Positions 18,975-27,047 of a DNA stretch of 64,000 bases are shown here, one piece after another. The position numbers were made by a program, and so were the translations under genes. Under the pieces are notes generated by a model that saw nothing but the letters and a program-made list of their open reading frames with translations, ran no database searches and was not told the origin of the DNA. The stretch is from NCBI GenBank assembly GCA_003241785.1, contig QFPW01000005.1, positions 1 through 64,000 of the forward strand, in the 5' to 3' direction. Position 1 is the first letter of the stretch. Each line of letters begins with the position of its first letter. This stretch comes from Rhodovulum sulfidophilum (lineage in GTDB: Bacteria > Pseudomonadota > Alphaproteobacteria > Rhodobacterales > Rhodobacteraceae).

Positions 18975-20663
18975 TTACAGGGCTATTTCCGCCCGGGCGA
19001 CCCCCGCCTCGGGCGAAGGCATCCGGAACGTCGCTCCGGAAAGCGGCGCGTCGCTCAGGACCCGCGAGGACAATCGGATCCGCGCGGTCGTCACGTAGAG
19101 CTCGCGGTTCCCCGGCCCTCCGAACGAGACGCCGGTCGGCCGCGGAACCGGCATGTCCAGCCGGTGCGTGCGCCGGCCCGTCGGGTCGAGCCGCGCCACC
19201 GCCCAGCCGTCCCAGAGCGCCACCCAGAGGCCACCCGCCTGATCGACCGCGATCCCGTCCGGCGTCCCGTCGGCGGGGTCGATGCTCGACAGTTCCGCGA
19301 GGGGCCCCATCCGGCCGGAATCGGGATCGTACTCGGCCCGCAGGATCACCCCACGACCCGAATCCACCAGATAGAGCAGCGAGCCGTCGGGGCTCCAGGC
19401 CAGGCCGCTCGGAACCGAGAGGCCCTCGAGCATCGTCTCGAGCTTGCCGCGGCGCAGGCGGAGAACCACGCCGTCGCCGGGCGTGGCGCGCAGGTTCATG
19501 CTGGTCAGCCAGATGTTGCCCGCCGGATCGACGGCGCCGTTGTTGAGACGGCTGTCGCCGAGGCCGGGCGGGAGTCGCGCGACCAGCGTCTCGTCGCCCG
19601 TCCGGCCGTCGTGCCGGAACACGCCGCGGCCGTCGGCGAACAGGAGATCGCCATTGCCCGCCCAGCCGCAAACCACGGCCATGTCCGGCCGCGTGACGGT
19701 CCGGACGCGGTTGTCCTCCGGCGAGACCGCGAGGATCGCCGGCGCGAGGATATCGGCGAGGTAGAGCTCCCCCTCCTCCCGATGCCAGAGGGCGGTCTTT
19801 CCGAGCATGGTATTGGTCGGAAGGGCAGTCCAGCGGTCGAGATCGCGCTGCGGCGCCGGCCGCGGGCGCGGCTCGATCGACTGGAGGGAATTGCCCGCGT
19901 TGAGCGTGACGCGCCGCGCCGCGTCGATCACGTCCGGAGCCAACACATGCAGGCGGCCGGCCGGCAGGCGGCTCGCGGGGCCGACGATGCCGATGGCGGC
20001 GATCGGGCGGCCGAGGAAATCGAGGATCGGCGCGGCGATGCTCGAGACGCCGTCGTCGCCGATGCCGACCCGCACGCCATAGCCCCGCGCCGCCGCCCGG
20101 CGCACGGCCTCGGCGAAGCCGATGGACCGGCCGTCCGACTGCCGGATCATCCCGCTCGAATCCGCGAGGTCGGCGGCGAGGGCCGCCAGGGTCGGCTCGT
20201 CCAGTTCGCTGAGAATGGCGAGGCCGAAAGCGCTGGCGGTCAGGAGCTCCATATGCCCGACATTGACCGCCGTGCGGACGCCGAAGAGGCTCTCGCGCCG
20301 GTCGGTGACGATGAAGTGGCGGTCGGCCCGCACGCCGAGGACCACCGCCTCTTCCGTGACGCCGCGCAGCCGGTCGATCGGCTCGCGCGCTATGGCACGC
20401 AGATCGATGTCGGCCCAGGCCTTGTGGGCCAGTTCGAAGAGATGAAAGCCCAGCCGGTAGCCCCGCCCGCTCGGATCGAACTGGACCATGCCCCGCTCAT
20501 CCAGCGCGGCAATGATTCGATGGACCGTGGGCCGGGGCAGATCCAGCGCGGCGGCCACGACGCCGACGTTCGGCGGCTCATCGGCGCGGGCGATGAACTC
20601 AAGGACATCAAGGGCTTTCCAGAGGGAGCCAACCCCTTGGGTCGATGGCGCGGTCGGTTTCAT
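18975..20663 (-). CDS. IclR-type regulator fused to an SMP-30/gluconolactonase-like propeller
   Basis: A 562-residue fusion. Residues 12-73 are an IclR winged helix (VAAALDLPRPTVHRIIAAL), about 80-255 the IclR effector domain (ending SSIAAPILDFLGRPIAAIGIVG), and about 285-550 an SMP-30/regucalcin six-bladed propeller. The propeller keeps Asp469 of the PDG motif and Asn374 of the RxN motif. The metal Glu is Lys289 (LGKTALW in place of LGEGPxW), the metal Asn is Ser419 (PSGLAWS in place of PNGLxWS), and the Asp after Asn374 is Asn375. By comparison with human SMP-30 (Glu18, Asn154, Asp204), two of three metal ligands are lost, so the propeller is probably a ligand sensor, not a lactonase. It is divergent from the carbohydrate transporter operon. 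Confidence 0.9.
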   Translation of the reverse strand: MKPTAPSTQGVGSLWKALDVLEFIARADEPPNVGVVAAALDLPRPTVHRIIAALDERGMVQFDPSGRGYRLGFHLFELAHKAWADIDLRAIAREPIDRLRGVTEEAVVLGVRADRHFIVTDRRESLFGVRTAVNVGHMELLTASAFGLAILSELDEPTLAALAADLADSSGMIRQSDGRSIGFAEAVRRAAARGYGVRVGIGDDGVSSIAAPILDFLGRPIAAIGIVGPASRLPAGRLHVLAPDVIDAARRVTLNAGNSLQSIEPRPRPAPQRDLDRWTALPTNTMLGKTALWHREEGELYLADILAPAILAVSPEDNRVRTVTRPDMAVVCGWAGNGDLLFADGRGVFRHDGRTGDETLVARLPPGLGDSRLNNGAVDPAGNIWLTSMNLRATPGDGVVLRLRRGKLETMLEGLSVPSGLAWSPDGSLLYLVDSGRGVILRAEYDPDSGRMGPLAELSSIDPADGTPDGIAVDQAGGLWVALWDGWAVARLDPTGRRTHRLDMPVPRPTGVSFGGPGNRELYVTTARIRLSSRVLSDAPLSGATFRMPSPEAGVARAEIAL

Positions 20664-20683
20664 GCGGTCTCAACTCCGCCGCG

Positions 20684-20712
20684 TTGACAGCGGCCACTCC
20701 GGTTGCTAGTTT
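20684..20712 (+). promoter_or_regulatory. Promoter candidate for the carbohydrate ABC operon
   Basis: A perfect TTGACA (20684-20689) is followed by a 17-bp spacer and TAGTTT (20707-20712), a weak -10. The first IclR-type palindrome begins at 20711, so bound regulator would cover the -10 and start region, as expected for repression. The untranslated leader would be about 165 nt. Confidence 0.42.
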
Positions 20713-20745
20713 CCATAGTGTGGACTTGATGTCCATAATATGGAC
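20711..20745. promoter_or_regulatory. Two IclR-type palindromic operators
   Basis: TTCCATAGTGTGGAC (20711-20725, imperfect) and GTCCATAATATGGAC (20731-20745, a perfect 7-bp-arm palindrome around one central A) have centres exactly 20 bp apart, so both lie on the same face of the helix. They sit between the IclR fusion gene and the transporter operon and match the length and symmetry of IclR-family sites, which are often bound cooperatively as pairs. Confidence 0.72.
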
Positions 20746-20885
20746 GAAACTCGGATAGGTCAACAGGGTTTCGGCGGCCCTCGCGGAGGCCCGGTCCGAA
20801 GCCCGTCGGCGGCGAAACCGGGAAGGGAAACCGGCGCGGAGTGACGATCCGCGTCGCGGAAAGACTTGGAAAGACGGAGGAAAAC

Positions 20886-22334
20886 GTGACTTTCATCAGC
20901 GGCATCAATCCAAAGCTCGGGGTAACTGCGGAGATCGCGCCCCTGAGGGGCGAGTGTGGCATTGGGGCGATGATGCCTTGGGCGGGCAAGCTGTGGTTCG
21001 TGACCTTCGTGGGTCACACGGGACGGAGCGGCGCGGGCACGGGCCTCTACACGCTCGACGAGAACCTGGTGATGGAGAAGCACCCGGCCAGCGTCGTCGG
21101 GACCTATGCCAACCGCTGGATCCACTCCGCCACGGACCAGCTGGTCATCGGTCCGCATCTCGTGGACGTGAACGGCAATGTGCGGACCATTCCCGACCTC
21201 GTCCCGCACCGGCTGACCGCGACCATGGATCACCACGAGGACGTGGTGAACAAGGTTTCCTACGTGACCATGGAAGGGCTGATCCTCGAGCTGGATCTTC
21301 GCACGCTGGAGGTGAGGACGGCCTTCAACATGCTGCGCGAGCTGACCCTGCCGCAAGGGACCCAGCCGCATTTCAAGGCCGGATTCACCTCGAACGGGCG
21401 CATCATCGTCGGCAACAACACCTATGACGAGCGCGACCACAAGGGCGAATGGACCGGCGGCCTGCTCGCCGAATACCATGACGGCGAGTGGTCGATCCTC
21501 GAGCGGACCGGGTTCATGGAGGTCTTCGGCCGCCGCAACCTCGGCGGCACCATCTTCGCGATCGGCTGGGACAAGCGCTCGGCGATCCTGCGCACGCTGA
21601 TCGACGGCGCCTGGACGCGATACCGCCTGCCCAAGGCCTCCTCTGGCTATGAATATTACTGGTCGCTGGAATGGACCCGGATCCGCGAGATGGAGCACGA
21701 GCGCTACATCATCGACGCGAGCGGCATGTTCTACGAGGTCAGCCCCGTCAGCTACGAGGGGCGCGTCTGGGGCCTGCGTCCGGTCAGCACCCATCTGCGC
21801 GTGGTGCCGGATTTCACCATCTATCGCGGCATGCTGGTGATGGGCGGCAACCAGATCTCGCCCAACATGGAACTCGACTGGTGGCGGACCGACCGGACCG
21901 AGAACGAGGGCAAGGACATCGGCGACACGCTCGATCTCGCGGCGCGGATGGACAACAACCCGATCGCGGGAGAACCGCAGACGGGTCTGTGGTTCGGGGC
22001 CATGGATGATCTCTGGACCAAGTTCGGCAAGCCGAAAGGCTGGGGCGGCGTCTGGTGGCAGGACGCGGTGAAGGCGGGCGCCTGTTCCGATCCCTTCCTG
22101 ATGACCGGATTCGACGGCAAGTCCATGCACCTCTCGAACGACAGCGCCCATGAAGTGGCCTTCCGGGTCGAGGTCGATTTCCTCGGCAATGGCACCTGGA
22201 AGGTCTACGATACGATCACCGTGGGCGCGAACGGCTATGCGTCCCACACCTTCCCCGAAGGCTTCGGCGCGCACTGGATCCGTCTCGCCACCGACAAGGA
22301 TTGCGTCGCGACCGGATATTTCCACTACACCTGA
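20886..22334 (+). CDS. Uncharacterised protein, probable beta-propeller, in a sugar-uptake operon
   Basis: I do not recognise a named family. The 482-residue protein has no signal peptide and is rich in short Trp/Tyr/Gly strands (PWAGKLWFVTF, NRWIHSATDQLVIGPH, RIIVGNNTY, WSLEWTRIREMEHERYIIDASGMFYEV), which suggests a beta-propeller. The C-terminal stretch (HEVAFRVEVDFLGNGTW) looks like a separate beta-sandwich segment. GTG at 20886 is chosen as start because GGAGG lies at 20876-20880; an upstream GTG at 20841 has no ribosome binding site. It precedes a carbohydrate ABC importer and faces the IclR-SMP-30 regulator, so a role in processing or monitoring the imported sugar is plausible. The function is unknown. 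Confidence 0.8.
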   Translation: MTFISGINPKLGVTAEIAPLRGECGIGAMMPWAGKLWFVTFVGHTGRSGAGTGLYTLDENLVMEKHPASVVGTYANRWIHSATDQLVIGPHLVDVNGNVRTIPDLVPHRLTATMDHHEDVVNKVSYVTMEGLILELDLRTLEVRTAFNMLRELTLPQGTQPHFKAGFTSNGRIIVGNNTYDERDHKGEWTGGLLAEYHDGEWSILERTGFMEVFGRRNLGGTIFAIGWDKRSAILRTLIDGAWTRYRLPKASSGYEYYWSLEWTRIREMEHERYIIDASGMFYEVSPVSYEGRVWGLRPVSTHLRVVPDFTIYRGMLVMGGNQISPNMELDWWRTDRTENEGKDIGDTLDLAARMDNNPIAGEPQTGLWFGAMDDLWTKFGKPKGWGGVWWQDAVKAGACSDPFLMTGFDGKSMHLSNDSAHEVAFRVEVDFLGNGTWKVYDTITVGANGYASHTFPEGFGAHWIRLATDKDCVATGYFHYT

Positions 22335-22525
22335 AGGGGCTTGCACCGTGATGCTCTCCCGGCGACAGCCCGGGGGGCATCACGGCCATCGACGAATCTC
22401 GCTCCGGAGCAACGCGCGGTCAGCAAGGCGCCGACATGCGCGCGCCGGCCCTTCCGGGGCGCGAAAAGGAAAACCAAAACACGGCGGCGGCGTTCAAGCC
22501 GCGGCCAACGGGAGGAGATTAGGTC

Positions 22526-23827
22526 ATGATATCCGGCGAACCGCCACGGTTTCTCGCATCGCTCGCGCTTGCCATGGGCTTGACGGCGCTGGCCTCCGGT
22601 CTGGCCCAGGCTCAGGACACGAGCCTGCGGATGTGGACCTTCCTGAATCCGGAGGGGACTTCCGGCCGCGAGAAGGCGCTGGCGCGCATCATTCAGGATT
22701 TCGAAGCCGCCAACCCGGGCGTCCGGATCCAGGTCGAGCAGCAGGTCTGGGACCAGCTCACCCCGAAGTTCCTCGCCGCCCATGACGCCGGTTCGGCGCC
22801 GGACGTGGTCTGGGTGAACTCCGACCTGCTCGGCACGGTGATCCAGTCGGGCGCGCTCGCCGATATCCGGTCGCAGTTCACCGACGCGGACCTGGCCGAC
22901 CTCGACAACGAGCTCCTGCGCGCGGCGACGGTGGACGGCGCCCTCTACGGCACCGGCCAGTCCTACATGATCTATGGCCTGATCGCCCGCGGGCGGTATC
23001 TGGCCGAGGCGGGCGTGACCGAGGACTCGATCCGATCCTGGGACGACCTGCTCGAGGTCGCGCGCAAGCTGACGGTGCGCGAGGGCGACACGGTGACGCG
23101 ATGGGGGTTGTGCCAGAACCTCGGCATGACCAAGGTCGATCCGGGCGTGCTGCTGGCGCATCTGCTGACCGGGGCGGGCGACACCCCGGCCTTCGACGCG
23201 GCCGGCCAGGCGCACTGGGCCAATGAGCGCGGCGTCGAGGGCATTCGTCGCGTGGTCGAGCTGATCGACGAGGGGGTCAGCCCGCCCGAGGCGGTGAACT
23301 GGAACAACGACGAGATGTACGATCAGTTCGCGGCCGGCCGCTGCGCCATGATCACGGGCGCGAGCGTCCGCGTGGGCAATATGCAGGGCGCGACCGGCGA
23401 TGACGCGATCTCGTTCATCCGCTATCCGTCCGGCACCCCGGGCACGCCGTCGAACCACGCGATCAGCAACTGGACGACCGGCGTGTGGTCGGGATCGCCG
23501 CGCAAGGAAGAGGCGGCGCGCCTGATCGCCGCCTTGTCCTCGCCCGAGGCCGACCAGGAATGGGTGACGATGGGCGGCACCATCCCCTTCCGGGCCTCGA
23601 CCGCCACCACGCTCGCCGACCACATGGGCGAGGAAAAGTACCGCTTCCTGGGCACGGCGATGGACTACATCCGCGCAAGCGGCTGGGTTCCCCCGTTCGG
23701 CGCCGATATCAGCGGATATCGCGACGACATGAACCGGGCGATCCAGCAGGTCCTGCTGCGGGGCGCCGATCCGCTGGCCGCGCTTTCGGAGGCCGAGCAG
23801 GCCTATAACGGCCGCCACGGCTATTGA
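22526..23827 (+). CDS. Carbohydrate ABC transporter, solute-binding protein (family 1)
   Basis: Periplasmic receptor of 433 residues. A signal peptide (LASLALAMGLTALASGLAQA) is followed by the family-1 pattern LRMWTFLNPEG, FEAANPGVRIQVEQQVWDQL and SAPDVVWVNSD. The ribosome binding site GGGAGGAG lies just upstream of ATG 22526. It is followed by two permeases and an MsmK-type ATPase, giving the complete CUT1 importer layout used for di- and oligosaccharides, sugar alcohols or glycerol-phosphate. The 191-bp gap before it shows no gene. Confidence 0.93.
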   Translation: MISGEPPRFLASLALAMGLTALASGLAQAQDTSLRMWTFLNPEGTSGREKALARIIQDFEAANPGVRIQVEQQVWDQLTPKFLAAHDAGSAPDVVWVNSDLLGTVIQSGALADIRSQFTDADLADLDNELLRAATVDGALYGTGQSYMIYGLIARGRYLAEAGVTEDSIRSWDDLLEVARKLTVREGDTVTRWGLCQNLGMTKVDPGVLLAHLLTGAGDTPAFDAAGQAHWANERGVEGIRRVVELIDEGVSPPEAVNWNNDEMYDQFAAGRCAMITGASVRVGNMQGATGDDAISFIRYPSGTPGTPSNHAISNWTTGVWSGSPRKEEAARLIAALSSPEADQEWVTMGGTIPFRASTATTLADHMGEEKYRFLGTAMDYIRASGWVPPFGADISGYRDDMNRAIQQVLLRGADPLAALSEAEQAYNGRHGY

Positions 23828-23897
23828 TCCCGAGAAGGCCGGGCCAGGGGCGCGCGCGCCCCGGTCCGGCTCGAACGCGCCAGATAGGAACTGCGGC

Positions 23898-24788
23898 ATG
23901 ACTGCATACGCGATCTCTTCACGGAGGCGGCGGAACGATGTCCACGGATTGCTTTACGTGCTCCCCTCTGTCCTGCTTCTCGCCATCCTGCTCTATGGTC
24001 CGGCCGTCGCCGGCTTCTACCAGAGCCTCTTTCGCGTCGGCGGCCCGGATCGGGGCTCCTTCGTCGGGCTCGACGTCTATTTCCAGGTGGTCCGCGAGCC
24101 CGGTTTCGGCGGCATGGTGCTCGCCTCGGCGATCTTCGTCGTCGGCGGCGTCATCTGCACCGTGGGGCTCGCCCTGCTCATCGCGATCTACATCAACGGG
24201 CTCGACGAAAGGACCGCGCGACTGCTGCAGATCAGCGTGATCATCCCCTGGGCGATCTCCGGCGTGGTCGGCGCGCTGCTCTTCCGGTGGTTCTACATGA
24301 GCGACCTGGGCGTCTATCGGGAAATGCTTCGCCGGCTGGGCTTCGCCGCGACCGATCCGATGGCCTCCCAGGCCGGTGCCATGGCGATCCTCATCCTCTC
24401 GGCGGTGTGGAAGAAGCTCGGCTTCGCGGTCATCCTGCTCCTGTCCGGCCTGAAGGCCATTCCGAAGGACTACTACGACGCGGCCAGGATCGATGGCGCG
24501 CGCGGCTTTCAGACGTTCCGGGAGGTGACCCTGCCCCTGCTCTGGGGGCCGATCCTGATCTGCTCGGTCGTGCTCGGCATCGCGGACCTGAACACGGTCG
24601 AGCTGCCGCTGATCGTCACCGGGGGCGGACCTCTGGACGGAACGACCACCGTCGCCTTGTCGATCTACCAGAAGGCCTTCAGCCAGTATGATCTGCAGCG
24701 CGCCATCACGCTCGCGATCATCACCTTCGTCATCAACATAGTTCTGGTCTCGTTCTATGTCCGGGCCGTGCGGGGGAAGCAGGAATGA
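23898..24788 (+). CDS. Carbohydrate ABC permease, MalF/UgpA-like
   Basis: Inner-membrane permease of 296 residues with about six hydrophobic helices (VLPSVLLLAILLYGPAVAGF at the N-terminus) and the EAA loop DAARIDGARGFQTFREVTLP that contacts the ATPase. It overlaps the next permease gene by four bases, so the two are translationally coupled and form the heterodimeric channel. Confidence 0.94.
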   Translation: MTAYAISSRRRRNDVHGLLYVLPSVLLLAILLYGPAVAGFYQSLFRVGGPDRGSFVGLDVYFQVVREPGFGGMVLASAIFVVGGVICTVGLALLIAIYINGLDERTARLLQISVIIPWAISGVVGALLFRWFYMSDLGVYREMLRRLGFAATDPMASQAGAMAILILSAVWKKLGFAVILLLSGLKAIPKDYYDAARIDGARGFQTFREVTLPLLWGPILICSVVLGIADLNTVELPLIVTGGGPLDGTTTVALSIYQKAFSQYDLQRAITLAIITFVINIVLVSFYVRAVRGKQE

Positions 24789-25630
24789 GCGCGAAAACGT
24801 GGCGAAGACTGTTGCAGCGGATAGGCCTCGCGGCCTTCGTTCTCGCGGTGCTGGCCTTCAATCTCGGGCCCATCCTATGGGGAATCCTCGGCTCGCTGAA
24901 GCCGCGGGCGGAAATCATGCAATATCCGCCGAGGCTGGTGCCGACCACGATCAGCGCGGAACATTACGACGCCATCGTCGGCGGCGGTTTCCTCGCGGCG
25001 GCCCGGACGAGCCTGATCTACTGCCTGGTCACGGTGACGGTCGCGCTCCTCGCGGGCAGCCTCGCGGCCTTCGCGATGTCTCGTATCCGCTTCGGCGGCC
25101 GCCCGGTGGTGATGTTCGCGGTGCTCGCCGGGATCCCCCTCGCCAGCGGCGCGGCGGCGCTGATCGTGCCGACCTATCTCTACATGAACTGGATCAACCT
25201 CAACGACACCATCTTCGTCCTGCCTCTGGTCTACATCGCCTACAATCTGCCAACGGCGATCTGGGTGCTGATGGGCGCCATCGACGGGCTTTCCAGGGAA
25301 CTGGACGAGGCGGCGGCGATCGACGGGGCCGGACGGCTGCGCACCCTGTTCGAGATCCTGCTGCCGCTCTGCAAGCCCGCGCTCGGCGCGGCGGCGCTTT
25401 TCGCCTTCGTCGGCGCGTGGAACGAGTTCGTGTCCGGATCCGTGCTGGTCGACAATCCGGCGCTGCGCCCGGTCCAGGTCGCGATCTATCAGAACATCGG
25501 CTATTTCGGGCGAGACTGGGGGCCGCTTCTGGCGTCGGCCACGCTGGCGGTTCTTCCGATCATCCTGGTCTTTCTCTTCTTCGGCAGGCTGCTGATTTCG
25601 GGCCTGACCTCCGGCGCGACCAAGGGGTGA
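24785..25630 (+). CDS. Carbohydrate ABC permease, MalG/UgpE-like
   Basis: Second inner-membrane permease, 281 residues, six predicted helices. The EAA loop reads DEAAAIDGAGRLRTLFEILL, and the SGLTSGATKG C-terminus is typical of MalG-type subunits, which insert their tail into the partner channel. It begins within the last codons of the preceding permease and is followed 109 bp later by the ATPase gene. Confidence 0.94.
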   Translation: MSAKTWRRLLQRIGLAAFVLAVLAFNLGPILWGILGSLKPRAEIMQYPPRLVPTTISAEHYDAIVGGGFLAAARTSLIYCLVTVTVALLAGSLAAFAMSRIRFGGRPVVMFAVLAGIPLASGAAALIVPTYLYMNWINLNDTIFVLPLVYIAYNLPTAIWVLMGAIDGLSRELDEAAAIDGAGRLRTLFEILLPLCKPALGAAALFAFVGAWNEFVSGSVLVDNPALRPVQVAIYQNIGYFGRDWGPLLASATLAVLPIILVFLFFGRLLISGLTSGATKG

Positions 25631-25739
25631 TCCCCCGCGCCGCCCGCCGGCGCGCGGCGCGCCCGTGAAACGGGCCGCGCCCGCCCCCCGGGGGCGGCCG
25701 CGCGCCGAACCATCGAAAACGCAGGTCGGAGCAGGTGAC

Positions 25740-26810
25740 ATGGCTCACATCACACTCAACGAAGTCTCCAAATCCTATGGGGCGCTCGACATTCTCAAAG
25801 GGATCAGCATCGAGATCGGCGACGGCGAGATGCTGGTTCTCGTGGGTCCCTCGGGTTGCGGGAAATCGACGCTGCTCCGGATGATCGCCGGGCTCGAGGA
25901 AATCAGCGCGGGCGAGGTCAGCATCGACGGCAAGGTGGTCAACGGTGTCGAGCCACGCCTGCGCGACGTCGCGATGGTGTTCCAGAGCTACGCGCTCTAC
26001 CCGCACAAGACCGTGCTCGAGAACATCACCTTCGGATTGAAGATGCGCGGAGCGACGCGCGAGGAGATGCGGCGGCGCGCGGAAAAGGCCAGCTCGATGC
26101 TCGGCCTGAGCGACTATCTCGCCCGCTATCCCCGCCAGCTGTCGGGCGGGCAGCGGCAGCGCGTCGCCATGGGCCGGGCGCTGGTGCGCGAGCCGAAGGC
26201 GTTCCTGTTCGACGAACCGCTCTCCAATCTCGACGCGCAGCTTCGCGTGCAGATGCGAACCGAAATTCGCGAGCTGCAGCGAACGCTCGGCGTCACCTCG
26301 ATCTATGTCACCCATGATCAGGTCGAGGCGATGACCATGGGCGACCGGATCGTCGTGATGGACAAGGGCCACGTCGCCCAGATCGGCTCGCCGCTGGAGC
26401 TCTACGACAGGCCCGCGAACACGTTCGTCGCGCGGTTCATCGGATCTCCCGCGATCAACCTCATAGACGCGGAGATCCTCGCGGACGGCGGCGTCGGCTT
26501 CGAGGGCGGCATGACGGTGCCGGGCGGAGGCGCGGGCCTTCCCCCCGGCACGCGACTGGTGGCCGGCGTGCGCCCCGAGCATGTCCGCGTCGGCGATGAG
26601 GGCTGCGAGGCGCGGGTCGAACTTGTGGAGCACACCGGTCTCGACACCCTGCTGGTCGTGACGGCGGGAGGTCAATCGGTTCGCGCGCTCACGCGGGAGC
26701 GCCTGGCGGTCCGCCGCGGCGAAACGGTGCGGATCTCCGTGGCGCCGGAGCGCCTCCACCTGTTCGATGCCCAAGGCCATGCGCGCCTGGAGCCTTCGGG
26801 CGCCTCGTGA
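25740..26810 (+). CDS. Carbohydrate ABC ATPase, UgpC/MsmK/MalK-like
   Basis: Cytoplasmic ATPase of 356 residues for the CUT1 importer: Walker A GPSGCGKST, signature LSGGQRQR, Walker B FDEPLSNLDAQLR, the switch His in VTHDQ, and a C-terminal TOBE/MalK-type domain (GVRPEHVRVGDEG onward). ATG 25740 is the start because GGAGCAGG precedes it; an upstream in-frame ATG adds a low-complexity Arg/Pro extension not found in the family. It is the last gene of the operon and is followed by a strong hairpin. Confidence 0.94.
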   Translation: MAHITLNEVSKSYGALDILKGISIEIGDGEMLVLVGPSGCGKSTLLRMIAGLEEISAGEVSIDGKVVNGVEPRLRDVAMVFQSYALYPHKTVLENITFGLKMRGATREEMRRRAEKASSMLGLSDYLARYPRQLSGGQRQRVAMGRALVREPKAFLFDEPLSNLDAQLRVQMRTEIRELQRTLGVTSIYVTHDQVEAMTMGDRIVVMDKGHVAQIGSPLELYDRPANTFVARFIGSPAINLIDAEILADGGVGFEGGMTVPGGGAGLPPGTRLVAGVRPEHVRVGDEGCEARVELVEHTGLDTLLVVTAGGQSVRALTRERLAVRRGETVRISVAPERLHLFDAQGHARLEPSGAS

Positions 26811-26877
26811 CCCTTTCCCGCGGTTAGGGGCGCGGCGGGCGGACCCGTCGGGGATCGAGGCACTCATCGCCCCGCTG

Positions 26878-26904
26878 GCCGGGCCGGAGCGCATCCGGCC
26901 CGGC
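26878..26904 (+). terminator. Strong hairpin after the carbohydrate ABC operon
   Basis: An 11-bp perfect stem, GCCGGGCCGGA (26878-26888) with TCCGGCCCGGC (26894-26904) and a GCGCA loop, lies 67 bp past the ATPase stop. No T-tract follows, so it is an L-shaped or non-canonical terminator or a transcript-stabilising structure. Confidence 0.55.
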
Positions 26905-26927
26905 GGCGCGACCGGGGCGGGGCGGAT

Positions 26928-26967
26928 TTGGGACGCACAGGCAAAACTTGGGACGGCGGGGCAAAGC
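26928..26967 (+). repeat. Tandem 20-bp direct repeat upstream of the autotransporter
   Basis: Two head-to-tail 20-bp units (26928-26947 and 26948-26967) share TTGGGACG-N4-GGCAAA and agree at 15 of 20 positions. A TATAAG at 26987-26992 could be the -10 element of a promoter without a good -35 box. The repeats would then span about -70 to -32, the position of tandem activator-binding sites. The autotransporter ATG is at 27048. Confidence 0.55.
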
Positions 26968-27047
26968 CTTCCCGTCGGCCGCCCGGTATAAGCCTCGCCA
27001 GCCCCGGCGCGCCGCGCATCGCGCGACCGGCTGAGAGAGGTTTCGTC

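Noticed and set aside
27025..27047. CTGAGA-like sequence suggesting a TPP riboswitch before the autotransporter
   Set aside because: It is part of a purine-rich ribosome binding region; the other conserved TPP-riboswitch parts are absent.
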